In this document: in pieces, positions 13,516 through 13,751 of the stretch
How the letters are laid out: each line of letters starts with the position of its first letter
Numbering within the stretch: position 1 is the stretch's first letter
Assembly (NCBI GenBank): GCA_018334615.1
Contig: JAGXLP010000020.1
Coordinates: 1-13,751, forward strand
DNA: 13,751 nucleotides
Direction: 5' to 3'
Origin: Candidatus Bipolaricaulota bacterium
Lineage (GTDB): Bacteria > Bipolaricaulota > Bipolaricaulia > M55B111
Notes under the pieces: model-generated
Seen by the model: only the letters and a program-made list of their open reading frames with translations
What the model was told of the DNA's origin: nothing
The model's database searches: none
Translations under genes and position numbers: made by a program

Positions 13516-13751
13516 GTTCTCAGATCCTTCTCTTTTGAGGAAGGTGGTTTTTATCACCAGTAGACAGGTGAATGTCACAAAAACACAAAGCTTCAAAACA
13601 ATTAATCAACGGATTGATCATATGGGGTTTCGTTATTGTCGGTTCCCTTGAAAATTCGTCTAATTTACACTAGTCTAGTTCCAACTAACTAAACTATATA
13701 TAAGTATAGACAACTAAATTATTGCTAACATAAATCTTTTTATACAAGAGG
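13516..13751. other. Gene-free A/T-rich right end
   Basis: No convincing reading frame was seen on either strand. The stretch holds an imperfect hairpin, CCTTCTC/GAGGAAGG (about 13527-13545), next to GGTG/CACC, and an inverted repeat TAGTT-CC-AACTA (about 13677-13688) in A/T-rich sequence. These could be the control region of a gene beyond the window. No transposon end or attachment site is evident. Confidence 0.4.

Noticed and set aside
13660..13751. A/T-rich end with TAGTTCCAACTA dyad as an origin or attachment site
   Set aside because: No repeated DnaA-like boxes, no integrase gene and no flanking direct repeat were seen.

Overview
The window looks like chromosomal DNA of an anaerobic bacterium, probably salt-adapted. 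A tungsten/molybdenum aldehyde:ferredoxin oxidoreductase (AOR) points to anaerobic metabolism, and ProX/ProW-type osmolyte transport genes fit life in salty conditions. Strong AGGAGG-type ribosome binding sites, TTGATA/TATAAT promoters and intrinsic terminators resemble Clostridia-like or other deep-branching thermophilic/halophilic bacteria. The species cannot be named from the sequence. No rRNA, tRNA, CRISPR array, insertion sequence or phage gene was seen.

Layout, left to right. At 1-217 (+) lies the 3' end of a xylose-isomerase-like TIM-barrel (sugar phosphate isomerase/epimerase) gene. From 404 to 9300 six complete genes plus an AOR all lie on the minus strand, transcribed right to left: AOR (9300-7525), an SDR dehydrogenase (7491-6706), a ProX-like betaine-binding protein (6629-5667), a ProW-like permease (5592-4744), a Tat-secreted family-1 binding protein (4574-3486), a fused two-domain permease (3183-1504) and an FbpC/PotA-like ATPase (1471-404). 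A strong promoter precedes AOR. An intrinsic terminator/attenuator lies between proX and proW, and a second strong promoter precedes the Tat binding protein. The first unit is therefore AOR-SDR-proX-(proW) and the second a complete ABC importer. panB (10403-9567, minus) is a separate unit with its own terminator. gpsA (10577-11572, plus) diverges from panB. It converges on a minus-strand pair, a DeoR/GlpR-like repressor (12501-11695) preceded by a cytosolic glycerophosphodiesterase (13480-12605).

How the genes may work together. The right part (GDPD, DeoR regulator, GpsA) forms a glycerol-3-phosphate node: GDPD releases sn-glycerol-3-phosphate and GpsA interconverts it with dihydroxyacetone phosphate. 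PanB makes ketopantoate for coenzyme A. The AOR-SDR-proXW unit is the most unusual part. It puts an alcohol dehydrogenase-type enzyme and an aldehyde oxidoreductase in the same transcript as a quaternary-ammonium-type binding protein and permease, with no ProV ATPase in the window. This suggests uptake and oxidation of a betaine-like or alcohol-bearing solute, but that is inference.

The clearest oddities are an AOR gene whose conserved N-terminus can be reached only from an ATT start codon, two hairpins with a competing pairing in the AOR leader, a 10-base motif repeated three times downstream of transporter genes, and a probably leaderless GDPD transcript.
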